From Acidobacteriota bacterium (GTDB lineage: Bacteria > Acidobacteriota > Vicinamibacteria > Vicinamibacterales > UBA2999), in contig VFZN01000004.1 of the NCBI GenBank assembly GCA_016871195.1, forward strand, positions 62,001-126,000: a stretch of DNA of 64,000 nucleotides. The letters run 5' to 3'. The notes under the pieces were generated by a model, which made no database searches, was not told the DNA's origin, and saw only the letters and a program-made list of their open reading frames with translations. Below are positions 27,728-35,691 of the stretch, one piece after another (positions within the stretch are counted from its first letter, which is position 1; each line of letters opens with the position of its first letter). The translations under genes were made by a program, and so were the position numbers.

Positions 27728-28561
27728 TCACGGAGCCGGGCAGGCAGTGCCGGCGAAGAAGGCCAGGACGATTAGCGGATTGCGTCCGCGGCGGGTGAAG
27801 GCATACGACGTGCCTCGGGGCACGACCGCAAAGCTGCCGGCCGCCAGCGTGACATCGCGGGCGTCGAGGCGGACGCTGCCCTCACCGCCCATGACGTAGA
27901 GCATCACATCGGCGTCATCATGCGATCGTGCAGGCCACGGGTCGCGCACCTGCCACAGCACACCGCGACCGAGGCCCGAGCAGCCCACCTGGTCCTCGCG
28001 CTGGGCGTCGCGACCGCCGATGAAGTTCTTTTCGATGAAATCCGGCAAGGCCATCGACGTGGCCCGATCCGGCGGTGGCAGCACAGGAGCGACGGGGGCC
28101 GGTGGTGGCGGCGGCGGGGGAGGGGCCGGAGGCGGTGGCGCCGGCGAGAGGGTCACCAGCAGCGACGGGGCGGGTTGGCCTGCGCGCCACACGAGTTCCT
28201 TTTCGAAGGTATGGAAGCCCTCGCGCGAGAATCGCACGCGCCAGGTGCCCGCCGGCAGGGTCTGCAGCCGGGCGAATCCCGTGTCCGAGGTGCGGGCTTC
28301 ACGGTCGGTGGTGCCGATGAGCGAGACCATGACATCGCCGAGCACGGCGCCCTCGAGGTCGGTGACCGTCACGGCCAGCGAGGTCGTGGGCGTCGGGGCA
28401 GGTGCTGCCGATGCGGCTCGGGGACGCGCAGGCGCTGAGCCCTGCGGCACGGGCGCCGGCGGCTTCTGGGCTGGTGCCGTCTGAGTTGCCGTGGCTGCCT
28501 GCAGGGGGGCCGCAGCCTCGGGCCCGGCCAGCACGGCCACCGCCAGAACACAGGCAATCAT
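27728..28561 (-). CDS. exported carboxypeptidase-regulatory-like plus cupin protein
   Basis: 277 residues: signal peptide (1-22), Pro/Ala-rich linker, a carboxypeptidase-regulatory/PEGA-like beta domain (about 60-140; VTVTDLEGAVLGDVMVSLIG ... TWRVRFSREGFHTF), a second very Pro-rich hinge (about 142-165), and a C-terminal cupin (about 170-270; HDDADVMLYVMGGEGSVRLD, AAGSFAVVPRGTSYAFTRRG). The cupin looks like a sensor or binding domain rather than an enzyme, since only some of the metal-ligand histidines are present. Start ATG has TACCAT exactly 6 nt upstream. It leads an operon with glnS, an odd partnership that may just reflect read-through. Confidence 0.75.
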   Translation of the reverse strand: MIACVLAVAVLAGPEAAAPLQAATATQTAPAQKPPAPVPQGSAPARPRAASAAPAPTPTTSLAVTVTDLEGAVLGDVMVSLIGTTDREARTSDTGFARLQTLPAGTWRVRFSREGFHTFEKELVWRAGQPAPSLLVTLSPAPPPPAPPPPPPPPAPVAPVLPPPDRATSMALPDFIEKNFIGGRDAQREDQVGCSGLGRGVLWQVRDPWPARSHDDADVMLYVMGGEGSVRLDARDVTLAAGSFAVVPRGTSYAFTRRGRNPLIVLAFFAGTACPAP

Positions 28562-28567
28562 CCTGTG

Positions 28568-28573
28568 ATGGTA
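28568..28573 (-). promoter_or_regulatory. -10 element (TACCAT), leaderless-type
   Basis: TACCAT on the minus strand, then 6 nt, then the ATG at 28561. It lies in the 31-nt gap after the anion transporter gene, so the cupin-glnS unit has its own promoter. Confidence 0.58.
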
Positions 28574-28592
28574 CTACCGTCGCGCCTGCGCG

Positions 28593-29804
28593 TCAGCCGA
28601 CCATCCACAGCCAGCCGCCAGACAGCACGAGCGTCGCCAGCGTCACCGGTGCCCCGATGCGCAGGTGCATCCGCCAGTCGTTCCGCACGTCTGCCCGTCG
28701 GGCCTCTTCAACCACGATGAGGTTGGCGATGCTGCCGACCAGCAGCAGATTGCCCGCCAGCGTCGAGGCCAGGGCGAGGATGGGGCCTGCCGGCACATGC
28801 GTGGCTGCCGGCAGCAGCAGCATCACGGCGGGCACATTCGACACCAGATTCGACAGCAGGACGGTCGTGGCAAACAGGGGCACAGGCTGCGCCAGATCGA
28901 GGCCGAGCTGCCGGGCCGAGGCCAGTAGGGCCGCCGGGGCACCGGTCTGCTGCATCGCGTGGTTCACGATGAACAGTCCGCTGAACAGCACCAGCAGATG
29001 CCAGTCGACCAGCGCCACCATCTCGCGCGACGCCAGGTCACGCGACACGAGCAGCACGCCCGCCGCGGCGAGCGCCACCAGCGCGCGCGGCCAGTCGGTC
29101 AGCAGGAAGGCGGCCATCACCAGGGCCACCACCACGAGTCCCTTGATGGTGGGCCCTCTGCGACAGACGGGGACCTCCGGATCATCACCTGCGGTGATGC
29201 ACGGGTAGCGCGTGCGCCAGTGCTGGTGCACGATGGCCCAGACCGCCCCGAGTCCTGCCAGGGCCGGCACCCCGGTGGTCCACAGATATCCGGTGAACGG
29301 CAGGCCCAGCACTTCGCCGACCAGCATGTTCTGCGGATTCCCGATGAGCGTGGCTGCCGACCCGGCGTTCGACGCGCAGGCGAGGGCCAGGAGGAACGGA
29401 CGAGCATCAAGCTGCTGTTGACGGCACAGCGTGATCACCGCCGGGGTCATCGCCAGGCACACGATGTCGTTGACGAGGATGGCCGACAGCAGGCCCGCCG
29501 CTCCGATGACCAGGGCCAGCAGGTACGCAGGGGAGGGGCGACGGCGGGCCAGCCGATCGACGATCGCGCCGTAGAACCCGCTGAGGCGGAACTGCGCCGA
29601 CACCACCATGAGCCCGAAGAGCAGCGCCAGCGTGGGCGCATCGATGGCCTCCACGGCCCCGTCCATCGTGATGCGCCCGGTGGCCAGCAGCACAATCGCC
29701 CCGAGCAGCGCGATGCCCGAGCGGTCGAGTGCGAGACCGGGCCACCCGCCGAGCATCATGCCCGCATAGGTCAGTGCAAAGACCGCCGTGACAAGCGGGT
29801 CCAT
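28593..29804 (-). CDS. SLC13/ArsB-type anion transporter
   Basis: 403 residues, ten to eleven membrane segments. It has the two-fold ion-transporter layout, with the NPQN-containing loop SAATLIGNPQNMLVGEV in the first half and the matching SNLVSNVPAVMLLL in the second half. This places it with ArsB/NhaD/DASS carriers of dicarboxylates, sulfate, arsenite or sodium. It is the last gene of a five-gene minus-strand operon, 13 nt after the M20-like gene. It could move the product of that exported protein, but nothing in the sequence names the ion. Confidence 0.85.
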   Translation of the reverse strand: MDPLVTAVFALTYAGMMLGGWPGLALDRSGIALLGAIVLLATGRITMDGAVEAIDAPTLALLFGLMVVSAQFRLSGFYGAIVDRLARRRPSPAYLLALVIGAAGLLSAILVNDIVCLAMTPAVITLCRQQQLDARPFLLALACASNAGSAATLIGNPQNMLVGEVLGLPFTGYLWTTGVPALAGLGAVWAIVHQHWRTRYPCITAGDDPEVPVCRRGPTIKGLVVVALVMAAFLLTDWPRALVALAAAGVLLVSRDLASREMVALVDWHLLVLFSGLFIVNHAMQQTGAPAALLASARQLGLDLAQPVPLFATTVLLSNLVSNVPAVMLLLPAATHVPAGPILALASTLAGNLLLVGSIANLIVVEEARRADVRNDWRMHLRIGAPVTLATLVLSGGWLWMVG

Positions 29805-29817
29805 CCGATCAGGCCCC

Positions 29818-31182
29818 TCAGGCGAGGGCCCAGCGTTCCGACGCGAGCATCACGACGGCCACGAGCCGCACGAGGTCATCGATGTCCACCCACTCGTCGG
29901 GACCATAGAAGCCGCCGGCCAGCGAGCCGATCCCGAAGGCCGGCACGCCTGACAGGCGAATCGGATAGCGGATATCGCCGGCGTAGTGCGTCGGATACGA
30001 CGCGGGCTCGCGCCCGGTCACCTCGGCAATGGCCGTGCGCAGCGTGCGGCAGGCCGGGTCGTTCCAGTCGACCGCACCGTAGTTGGCCCCGAGACCTTCG
30101 CGAGCGACGATGACGGTGAAGGCCTGTGGGCCGCGCCGGCGCTCCTCGGCCAGTCGAGAGGCCTCCTGCTGCGCGGCGCTGACCAGATCGCCGAAGGCCC
30201 GCTGCCGGTCGTCAAAGAGAACGCGGATGCGCACGCGCGCCTTGTCAGGCACCGAGCCGACGCGATCGCCGGCGACCAGCTCGCCCACATTCGTCTCGCA
30301 CCCGCGCAGCGCGGTCTGCTGCAGTCGCGGCACGAGTGCCATGGCGAGCGCGAGGGCATCGCCACCCTCGGCGTAGGGGGCGCTGTCGGGGCTGCCGATT
30401 TCGCGCGGGGCGGCGCGCCAGCCGGTGATGTCGATGCGGAGGTCGACGACCCCGCGAACAATGTGCTTGATGTCGACAAGGCCGCGGCCCGTCTCGGCCG
30501 GATGCACGTAGAGCACCTGCGACAGATCGCGCAGGCGCTCGAAGGTCGGCAGGCTGCCGCGGCTGCCGCCGCCCTTGCCGTGCAGACTCAGCACCAGCGG
30601 ACTCGGGCGGCCCTCGGCCTGCAGTACGGCGGCGGCCACGGCCATGGCCGCAACCCCACCTTTGTCATCGGCGGCGCCCAGCCCATAGAGGCGCCCGTTG
30701 CTGATGCGCGGCTGCAGCGGCGCCGAGGTCCAGCCGGCACCGGCTTTCTCGGTGTCGATGTGCGCAAACAGCGCCACCCGTGAACTGCGCTGCGCGGCTC
30801 GCGCCATGAGGTTCGTCGCCGGGGCCGGATACGGGACGGCCGGGGCCATGTAGTCGGGATGCGACACATACCGCGTCGGGTCATCAACCACGAGATCGGG
30901 CGTGTAGCCGCGTGTGCGCAGATAGTCCGCCATCATGCGCTGACCCTCGGCTGCCGATTCCCCGAGCGGACTGCTGACGGTCACCAGCCGCGACAGCAAC
31001 TGCACGAGCTCGTCGCGTCGGGCCCCGGCGAGGCGCAGCGCCTCCTGGGACGACAGCGGTGCCTGCGCGGCGCGTATGCCGTCGGTGTCGAAGGCGGCGC
31101 CGGCGACGAGGCCGGCCGCCCCGGCGGCCGACTGCGACAGAAAATGCCGGCGTGTCGGCGGCGGCGTCGGGCGTGTCGACAT
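29818..31182 (-). CDS. Tat-exported M20-family peptidase-like protein lacking key catalytic residues
   Basis: 454 residues with a twin-arginine signal (PTRRHFLSQSAAGAAGL). The M20 fold is clear: FAHIDTEKAGAGW (H141, D143) and GRLYGLGAADDKGGVAAM (D172). At the site where M20 enzymes have the catalytic base and metal ligand as Glu-Glu, the sequence reads SLHGKGGGSRGS (200-210). The late His that normally precedes DE is replaced in FYGPDEWVD. The protein is intact otherwise and sits in a tight operon, so it may be a binding protein or use altered chemistry. Its nearest relatives would be DapE/ArgE/carboxypeptidase G2-type enzymes. Confidence 0.82.
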   Translation of the reverse strand: MSTRPTPPPTRRHFLSQSAAGAAGLVAGAAFDTDGIRAAQAPLSSQEALRLAGARRDELVQLLSRLVTVSSPLGESAAEGQRMMADYLRTRGYTPDLVVDDPTRYVSHPDYMAPAVPYPAPATNLMARAAQRSSRVALFAHIDTEKAGAGWTSAPLQPRISNGRLYGLGAADDKGGVAAMAVAAAVLQAEGRPSPLVLSLHGKGGGSRGSLPTFERLRDLSQVLYVHPAETGRGLVDIKHIVRGVVDLRIDITGWRAAPREIGSPDSAPYAEGGDALALAMALVPRLQQTALRGCETNVGELVAGDRVGSVPDKARVRIRVLFDDRQRAFGDLVSAAQQEASRLAEERRRGPQAFTVIVAREGLGANYGAVDWNDPACRTLRTAIAEVTGREPASYPTHYAGDIRYPIRLSGVPAFGIGSLAGGFYGPDEWVDIDDLVRLVAVVMLASERWALA

Positions 31183-31194
31183 GCGAACCTCGTG

Positions 31195-32178
31195 CTACTT
31201 CGACAGCAGCGCCATCAGCGCCCAGCTCGTCGTCGAAATTTTTTGTGCGTAACTTTTCTTGCCGGCCTCGCGCATGGTTTCGGTCCAGCTGCCGTCGGGC
31301 AGCTGCTGCGCCGCCAGCCAGCGGCGTCCGCGATCGAGCGCATCGCGCAGCTCTTCGGGCCGATAGGTCGAGCGCGCCAGGCGCGGGTCTGACACGTACT
31401 GCTGCAGGGCCAGCACGGCAATCGCCGAGTGGAAGACGGTGGCCGGCGCATCGGCGCTCGGGCCCCAGCCCCCATCTGCCCCCTGCGCACGGCGCAGGAT
31501 GCTCAGCGAAACGGCGCGCTGCCGGTCGGCCATCACATCCGAGGTGACATTCATCGCCAGCAGCACACCCGCCGCGTCGGCGGTGTGCACCACTTCGTAG
31601 GTGCGCAGCCACCGATCCGTCTGCGCCACCGCAAAGTCGTCTGGCTCACGGCCGGCGGCAATCAGCGTCGATCGCGCCAGCCACGTCGCCAGCGCTGGAC
31701 CGTAGGTGACGGGTGTGGCGTCGGTGTGGGCCGGGTAGGGCGACCACGATCCGTCTGCCTGCTGGTCGCCGATGATGAGTGTGGCCGCCTGCACCAGCGC
31801 ACGCGCGGGCGCGGCGTCGCGTTCGCCCGCCATCGCGAGGGCTGCCGTATACGACACCCGGCCCAGCGGACGGTTGGCTTCGATCTGCACCTTGGTCGTG
31901 GCCCAGGTGTCAGGGGCCCGCAGGAAGGCGAGGCTTGTCTCGAGGGACGGGCCCACGTCATATCCGCGATGGGAGGCCATCAGCAGCGCGCGCGCCCCGT
32001 CCCCGTTGTTGTGGCACGAGTAGCAGCTGTTGGTCGTGTGCCACTTGGGCACTTCCTTCGACAGATAGGTGACCGCCCGGGCCTCGGGCGAATCGGCCGG
32101 GGCCGGCTGCGCGGCACCGGGCAACGGCGACAGCACGACAAGGGCCAGCAGGAAGGTGAGGAACCGCATACGGCTCAT
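31195..32178 (-). CDS. exported squalene-cyclase-like (alpha/alpha toroid) protein with a CxxCH haem motif
   Basis: 327 residues with a signal peptide (1-23). Immediately after the mature start is a haem c attachment motif, CYSCH (52-56). The remainder is a prenyltransferase/squalene-cyclase-like helical barrel with QW-type repeats: QQADGSWSPY, QGADGGWGPS and QLPDGSWTET. No DxDD-type cyclase motif is seen, so terpene cyclisation is unlikely. Similar domains occur in exported proteins of planctomycetes and acidobacteria, sometimes with cytochrome motifs. It starts one nucleotide after the stop of the ABC permease gene, so they are translated together. Confidence 0.78.
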   Translation of the reverse strand: MSRMRFLTFLLALVVLSPLPGAAQPAPADSPEARAVTYLSKEVPKWHTTNSCYSCHNNGDGARALLMASHRGYDVGPSLETSLAFLRAPDTWATTKVQIEANRPLGRVSYTAALAMAGERDAAPARALVQAATLIIGDQQADGSWSPYPAHTDATPVTYGPALATWLARSTLIAAGREPDDFAVAQTDRWLRTYEVVHTADAAGVLLAMNVTSDVMADRQRAVSLSILRRAQGADGGWGPSADAPATVFHSAIAVLALQQYVSDPRLARSTYRPEELRDALDRGRRWLAAQQLPDGSWTETMREAGKKSYAQKISTTSWALMALLSK

Positions 32179-32179
32179 G

Positions 32180-34921
32180 CTACCGCACCCTCCAGCCCTC
32201 GGGCAGTGCCTGAGGGGGTCGGGTCACGACACCGTGCGCGCCCAGCCGATCGCGCAGTGCTGCGGCGATCGTGTCAGCATCGGCCCGCGGAGCCACAATG
32301 CACCAGTAGCGCGGCCCCTCGTGCAGCGGAAAGGCACGCGCAAAGATGGTCTCGGTGACGAGCAGACCCGGCGGCAGCACGGCTGCCGCTGCAGGCACAC
32401 TGCCCGCAGTGGCCACGAGGGCCTCGGCATCGCGCGGGTCGAGTGACCGGGGCTGCGCTGGCGCAGGCACACCCAGCAGACGTCGCCACCGCGTCGGCCA
32501 TGCCCGCACCGCCTCGGCCGGCAGCTCGTTGAGATCGAGGGCCGTGGCCAGCGACGCCGGCACACTGAACACCGGCACGCTGGCCTCGCGGATGCGAACG
32601 GAGGCGACCATCGCACGCTCCCAGGGGGGATGCTCGTCGAGCCCGAGCGCGGCGCGCGCATCACGGCTCGACGGGGTCAGCACCACGGCACGCGGCACGT
32701 CGACGCGCAGCAGCACCGGCCGGTCAGCCGCGATCGACTCGGATAGAACTCCGCGAGTCAGCGGCCACACGGCCCACGCGCACGTGACCACCAGCGCGCC
32801 CACGACGCCCGCCCGCAGCCCCCGCGTGGTGCGTGTGTGTCGGTCTCGACGGTTGTCGCGTGCGTGCGCGACGCCGAAGGCGAGCGGCGGCTCGCCCGAT
32901 GTGGCCGCCAGTCGCGCCTCGGCACGCACGACCAGCCACAGCACGCTGCCCGACAGCACGGCGGCCGCTGCGAGGACGAGCGCATCGAGGCCGTCGAGTG
33001 TCCGGGCCGCCCACAGCCGCGCGGCGGCTCCGATCGCCGTGGCTGCGACACTCGCCAGCGCCACAGGTATACGCGCTCGCCGCAGACGATCGTCGGCAAT
33101 CTCGCGGCGTGTGAGTCCGTTCATCGAGAAGATCGCTGCGCGCCTCGCCTGCGTTGCACCGGGGCGCCGCAGGGCCAGCCCGAGCCAGGCCACGAGCAGG
33201 AGGGCCAGCATCCACACCGGCGCGCTCGTGCGCAGCAGACCGATCAGGTCGGCCCGCAACCGTGCGGAGGCGTCGAGGGCCGGGTGGCGGAGGCGCACGC
33301 GCGCGGTGACAGCGTCACGCACGGCCGCGGCCACCAGGTCGGCGTCACCGAGGGCGAAGCGGATGGACGAGAGCGCGCCTGGCGAGGCCGACAGCAGCTG
33401 CTGGCCTCGCTCGAGGGGCAGCAGCACCCTCGGTGCCGTATTCCACTGACGCCAGTAGGCCTCGTCGTCAGGGCGGATCGGCGCGTCAGGATCGCGCCAG
33501 GCGGCAGGCCAGGCGCGAGGCGAGTCGACGGCCGAGAGCACGGGCAGGTCGGGCAACAGCGAGCGGTCGCCGCCGATGCGCATCATCGGGACGGTGCCCG
33601 CGACGTCAAAGGTGCCGTGTCGTCGCGTCAGGCCGCCTTCGTCCTGCCAGACGGGCCAGGACATCTGCACCTGGTCACCGGTGGAGACCTGCAGGTCGGC
33701 GGCGGCCCACTCGTTGAGCCACACGGCACCGTCGGGGGCGGGCGTCGCCGGCACGCGGGCACCGGACGTGCGGGGCCGGGGGGCGCGCTGGGACGGACGG
33801 GCGGGCGTCAGGTCGGTGACCTGGACGCGACCGACGCGAACGCCGCGGCGCCCGACATTGACCTGCAGCGCGCTGCGGAGCAGGGCATCGTCGGTGCCCG
33901 CCGACCCGTCGCCCGGCCGCGCCGGTCCCGAGGGTAGCGACAGCGCGAGATACGCATCAGGGTCGATGGCCGTGATCGTCGAGGCGGCGACGACACGATC
34001 ACCGGCACGCAGCGTCACGCCCACGCTGCTCAGTGCGGGCACCGCCGGACGCCCGGCACGAGACAGCGCCGTCATCACGCGCGTGGCCAGCGCGGGATCG
34101 AAGACGCCGCCGAGGGCATCGAGCGCCATCACGTTGTCGCCCGGCACCCGCCGGATGCGCACCCCGTGATCCGGCAGTGCCGCAGCCGCCAGCCAGGCCC
34201 GCAGGATCACCTCATCCGCCGGAGGCCCGCCATCGTCATGTCGGGCATCGGCCGAGAAGCGCAGCAGCACCGTATTGATGCGGCCGGCGAGCTCGAGCTG
34301 CCGCTGCATCCACGCGAGCGACACATACACGATGCGGGGCTCGTCGGGTTCCACCTCCACGGTGACGCTGTCGCCGGGGCCCGGGGCACGCACGGCGGCG
34401 ATGCGGACGTCGATGGGCTGCGCGCGCAGCCCGGCGGCCAGGGCGCTCTGCTGGGGCACGTCCGACGGCACCGAAAGGCTGAGCCGCAATCGTTCTCCCG
34501 CCTGGGCACCGAGGGCGCGGGCTGCGGCCTCGGTGATCACGGCCGTGCCTGCACCGGGTGCTTCCCTGTCCCGTGCATGGAAGGTCCAGAACAGGTCGTC
34601 GACCGCATGCACACGCACGGGCGTGTGCGTCGACGTGCCGTCGCGTGTGGCGACGCCCTCAACCACGAGCAGGCCGACCGCCTCGGTGACCGTACCGCCC
34701 GCGGCCACCTTGAGTCCCGCAGGCAGGCGTGCGCTGAACGTGCCCTGAGTCGTGATGACCGATTCGGTACGACCGACGGGCATGCGCACACGCTGCACCC
34801 GTGCCTGCCACGCGTGCCACGGCCACACCACAGCGGCCACCAGCAGCAGCGCCGACAGCAGCAGCGACGGGGGCACCGACGCGCAGCGATCACGCAGCGC
34901 CGCAACGACGGGTACCGTCAT
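32180..34921 (-). CDS. large FtsX/MacB-like ABC transporter permease
   Basis: 913 residues. One membrane segment at the N-terminus (about 18-40), a very large extracytoplasmic region (about 45-610), then three to four membrane segments (about 620-790) and a second exported domain at the C-terminus. The cytoplasmic loop with NGLTRREIADDRLRRARIPV corresponds to the FtsX coupling loop. The organisation is that of LolC/MacB/BceB-type permeases but much longer and strongly diverged. The ATG at 34921 overlaps the stop of the ATPase gene by 4 nt (ATGA). It should pair with that ATPase, which is itself degenerate. Confidence 0.72.
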   Translation of the reverse strand: MTVPVVAALRDRCASVPPSLLLSALLLVAAVVWPWHAWQARVQRVRMPVGRTESVITTQGTFSARLPAGLKVAAGGTVTEAVGLLVVEGVATRDGTSTHTPVRVHAVDDLFWTFHARDREAPGAGTAVITEAAARALGAQAGERLRLSLSVPSDVPQQSALAAGLRAQPIDVRIAAVRAPGPGDSVTVEVEPDEPRIVYVSLAWMQRQLELAGRINTVLLRFSADARHDDGGPPADEVILRAWLAAAALPDHGVRIRRVPGDNVMALDALGGVFDPALATRVMTALSRAGRPAVPALSSVGVTLRAGDRVVAASTITAIDPDAYLALSLPSGPARPGDGSAGTDDALLRSALQVNVGRRGVRVGRVQVTDLTPARPSQRAPRPRTSGARVPATPAPDGAVWLNEWAAADLQVSTGDQVQMSWPVWQDEGGLTRRHGTFDVAGTVPMMRIGGDRSLLPDLPVLSAVDSPRAWPAAWRDPDAPIRPDDEAYWRQWNTAPRVLLPLERGQQLLSASPGALSSIRFALGDADLVAAAVRDAVTARVRLRHPALDASARLRADLIGLLRTSAPVWMLALLLVAWLGLALRRPGATQARRAAIFSMNGLTRREIADDRLRRARIPVALASVAATAIGAAARLWAARTLDGLDALVLAAAAVLSGSVLWLVVRAEARLAATSGEPPLAFGVAHARDNRRDRHTRTTRGLRAGVVGALVVTCAWAVWPLTRGVLSESIAADRPVLLRVDVPRAVVLTPSSRDARAALGLDEHPPWERAMVASVRIREASVPVFSVPASLATALDLNELPAEAVRAWPTRWRRLLGVPAPAQPRSLDPRDAEALVATAGSVPAAAAVLPPGLLVTETIFARAFPLHEGPRYWCIVAPRADADTIAAALRDRLGAHGVVTRPPQALPEGWRVR

Positions 34922-35589
34922 CGCACCCACTCCGTCAGTTCGCCGTCGCGCAGGGCCAGCACCGCGTCGCAGGCGGCCCCCTCGGCCGGGGTGTCGCAGA
35001 GCATCAGCAGCGCCGCGCCCGAGCGGTGCTGCAGCCGCAGCAGCACGTCGGTCCACGACCGCTGTTCATCGGGGGCGAGGCCGCGGAGGGCGGTATCGGC
35101 CACGATCAGTCGAGGCAGGCGCACCGCGGCACGCGCCAGAGCCACGAGGCGCTGATCGAGCAGAGCCAACTGCGAAGGGCGCGCATCCTGCACGTGGTCG
35201 AGCGACAGTGCCGCCAGCAGCGCACGGCCCTGGTCACGCGCTTCGAGGTCGGGGACGGGACCCGACAGGGGAAGGCAGACGTTGTCGAGCACGGTCAGCG
35301 TGGGACACAGCAGGGGAGCATCGGTGACGACGCCAATGTTGCGCCTGCGCACGCGCGCCCGCTCATCGGTGTCGAGCGCCGACAGGTCGCAGCCGTCGAC
35401 CAGCACCGGGCCTGCATCGGGCACCAGCAGGCCGGCAGCGAGCAGGCCGAGTGTGGTCTTGCCCGACGCCGGGGCCCCGACCACGGCGAGGCGGGCCCCC
35501 GCGGCAATTTCGAGAGAAATCGACCGGAGCGGTGCGACATCGCCTGTCGGCGTCGCGAATGTTTTCGACACCGCCCGCAGCGTCAGCAC
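34918..35589 (-). CDS. degenerate ABC-transporter ATPase-like protein (Walker A only)
   Basis: 223 residues, GTG start with AAGGGAG (35596-35602) six nt upstream. It aligns with LolD/MacB-type ATPases throughout. Walker A is intact (GAPASGKTT, 38-46). The Q-loop Gln is Thr (T89), the LSGGQ signature is LALLD (141-145), Walker B ends in ADT instead of ADE (T166), and the H-loop His is Cys (C198). With four of five catalytic elements lost, it should bind nucleotide but hydrolyse it poorly or not at all. Yet the frame is intact and it is coupled by a 4-nt overlap to its permease, so it is not an obvious pseudogene. It opens the five-gene operon running down to 28593. Confidence 0.8.
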   Translation of the reverse strand: MLTLRAVSKTFATPTGDVAPLRSISLEIAAGARLAVVGAPASGKTTLGLLAAGLLVPDAGPVLVDGCDLSALDTDERARVRRRNIGVVTDAPLLCPTLTVLDNVCLPLSGPVPDLEARDQGRALLAALSLDHVQDARPSQLALLDQRLVALARAAVRLPRLIVADTALRGLAPDEQRSWTDVLLRLQHRSGAALLMLCDTPAEGAACDAVLALRDGELTEWVR

Positions 35590-35605
35590 AGCAGACTCCC
35601 TTGCG

Positions 35606-35611
35606 ATTCTA
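35606..35611 (-). promoter_or_regulatory. -10 element (TAGAAT) of the ABC/haem operon
   Basis: TAGAAT on the minus strand lies 16 nt before the GTG start, leaving a short leader that carries AAGGGAG. This operon therefore uses a leadered start, unlike many first genes here. Confidence 0.45.
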
Positions 35612-35691
35612 GTGGATCTGTCCGAGGGCCATGTCTCTCGCCATTCCCGTTCCCCGGCATCTTCCCGGTGCGCACCGGCGTCTCACTGGGG

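Noticed and set aside
31195-32178. Squalene/hopene cyclase
   Set aside because: Too short (327 residues), exported, and without the acidic DxDD motif; only the repeat fold is shared.
34801-35691. N-terminal extension of the photolyase frame
   Set aside because: The frame stays open for about 300 codons but lies opposite the ABC ATPase and permease start, and does not read as protein. Family length fits a start near 35692.
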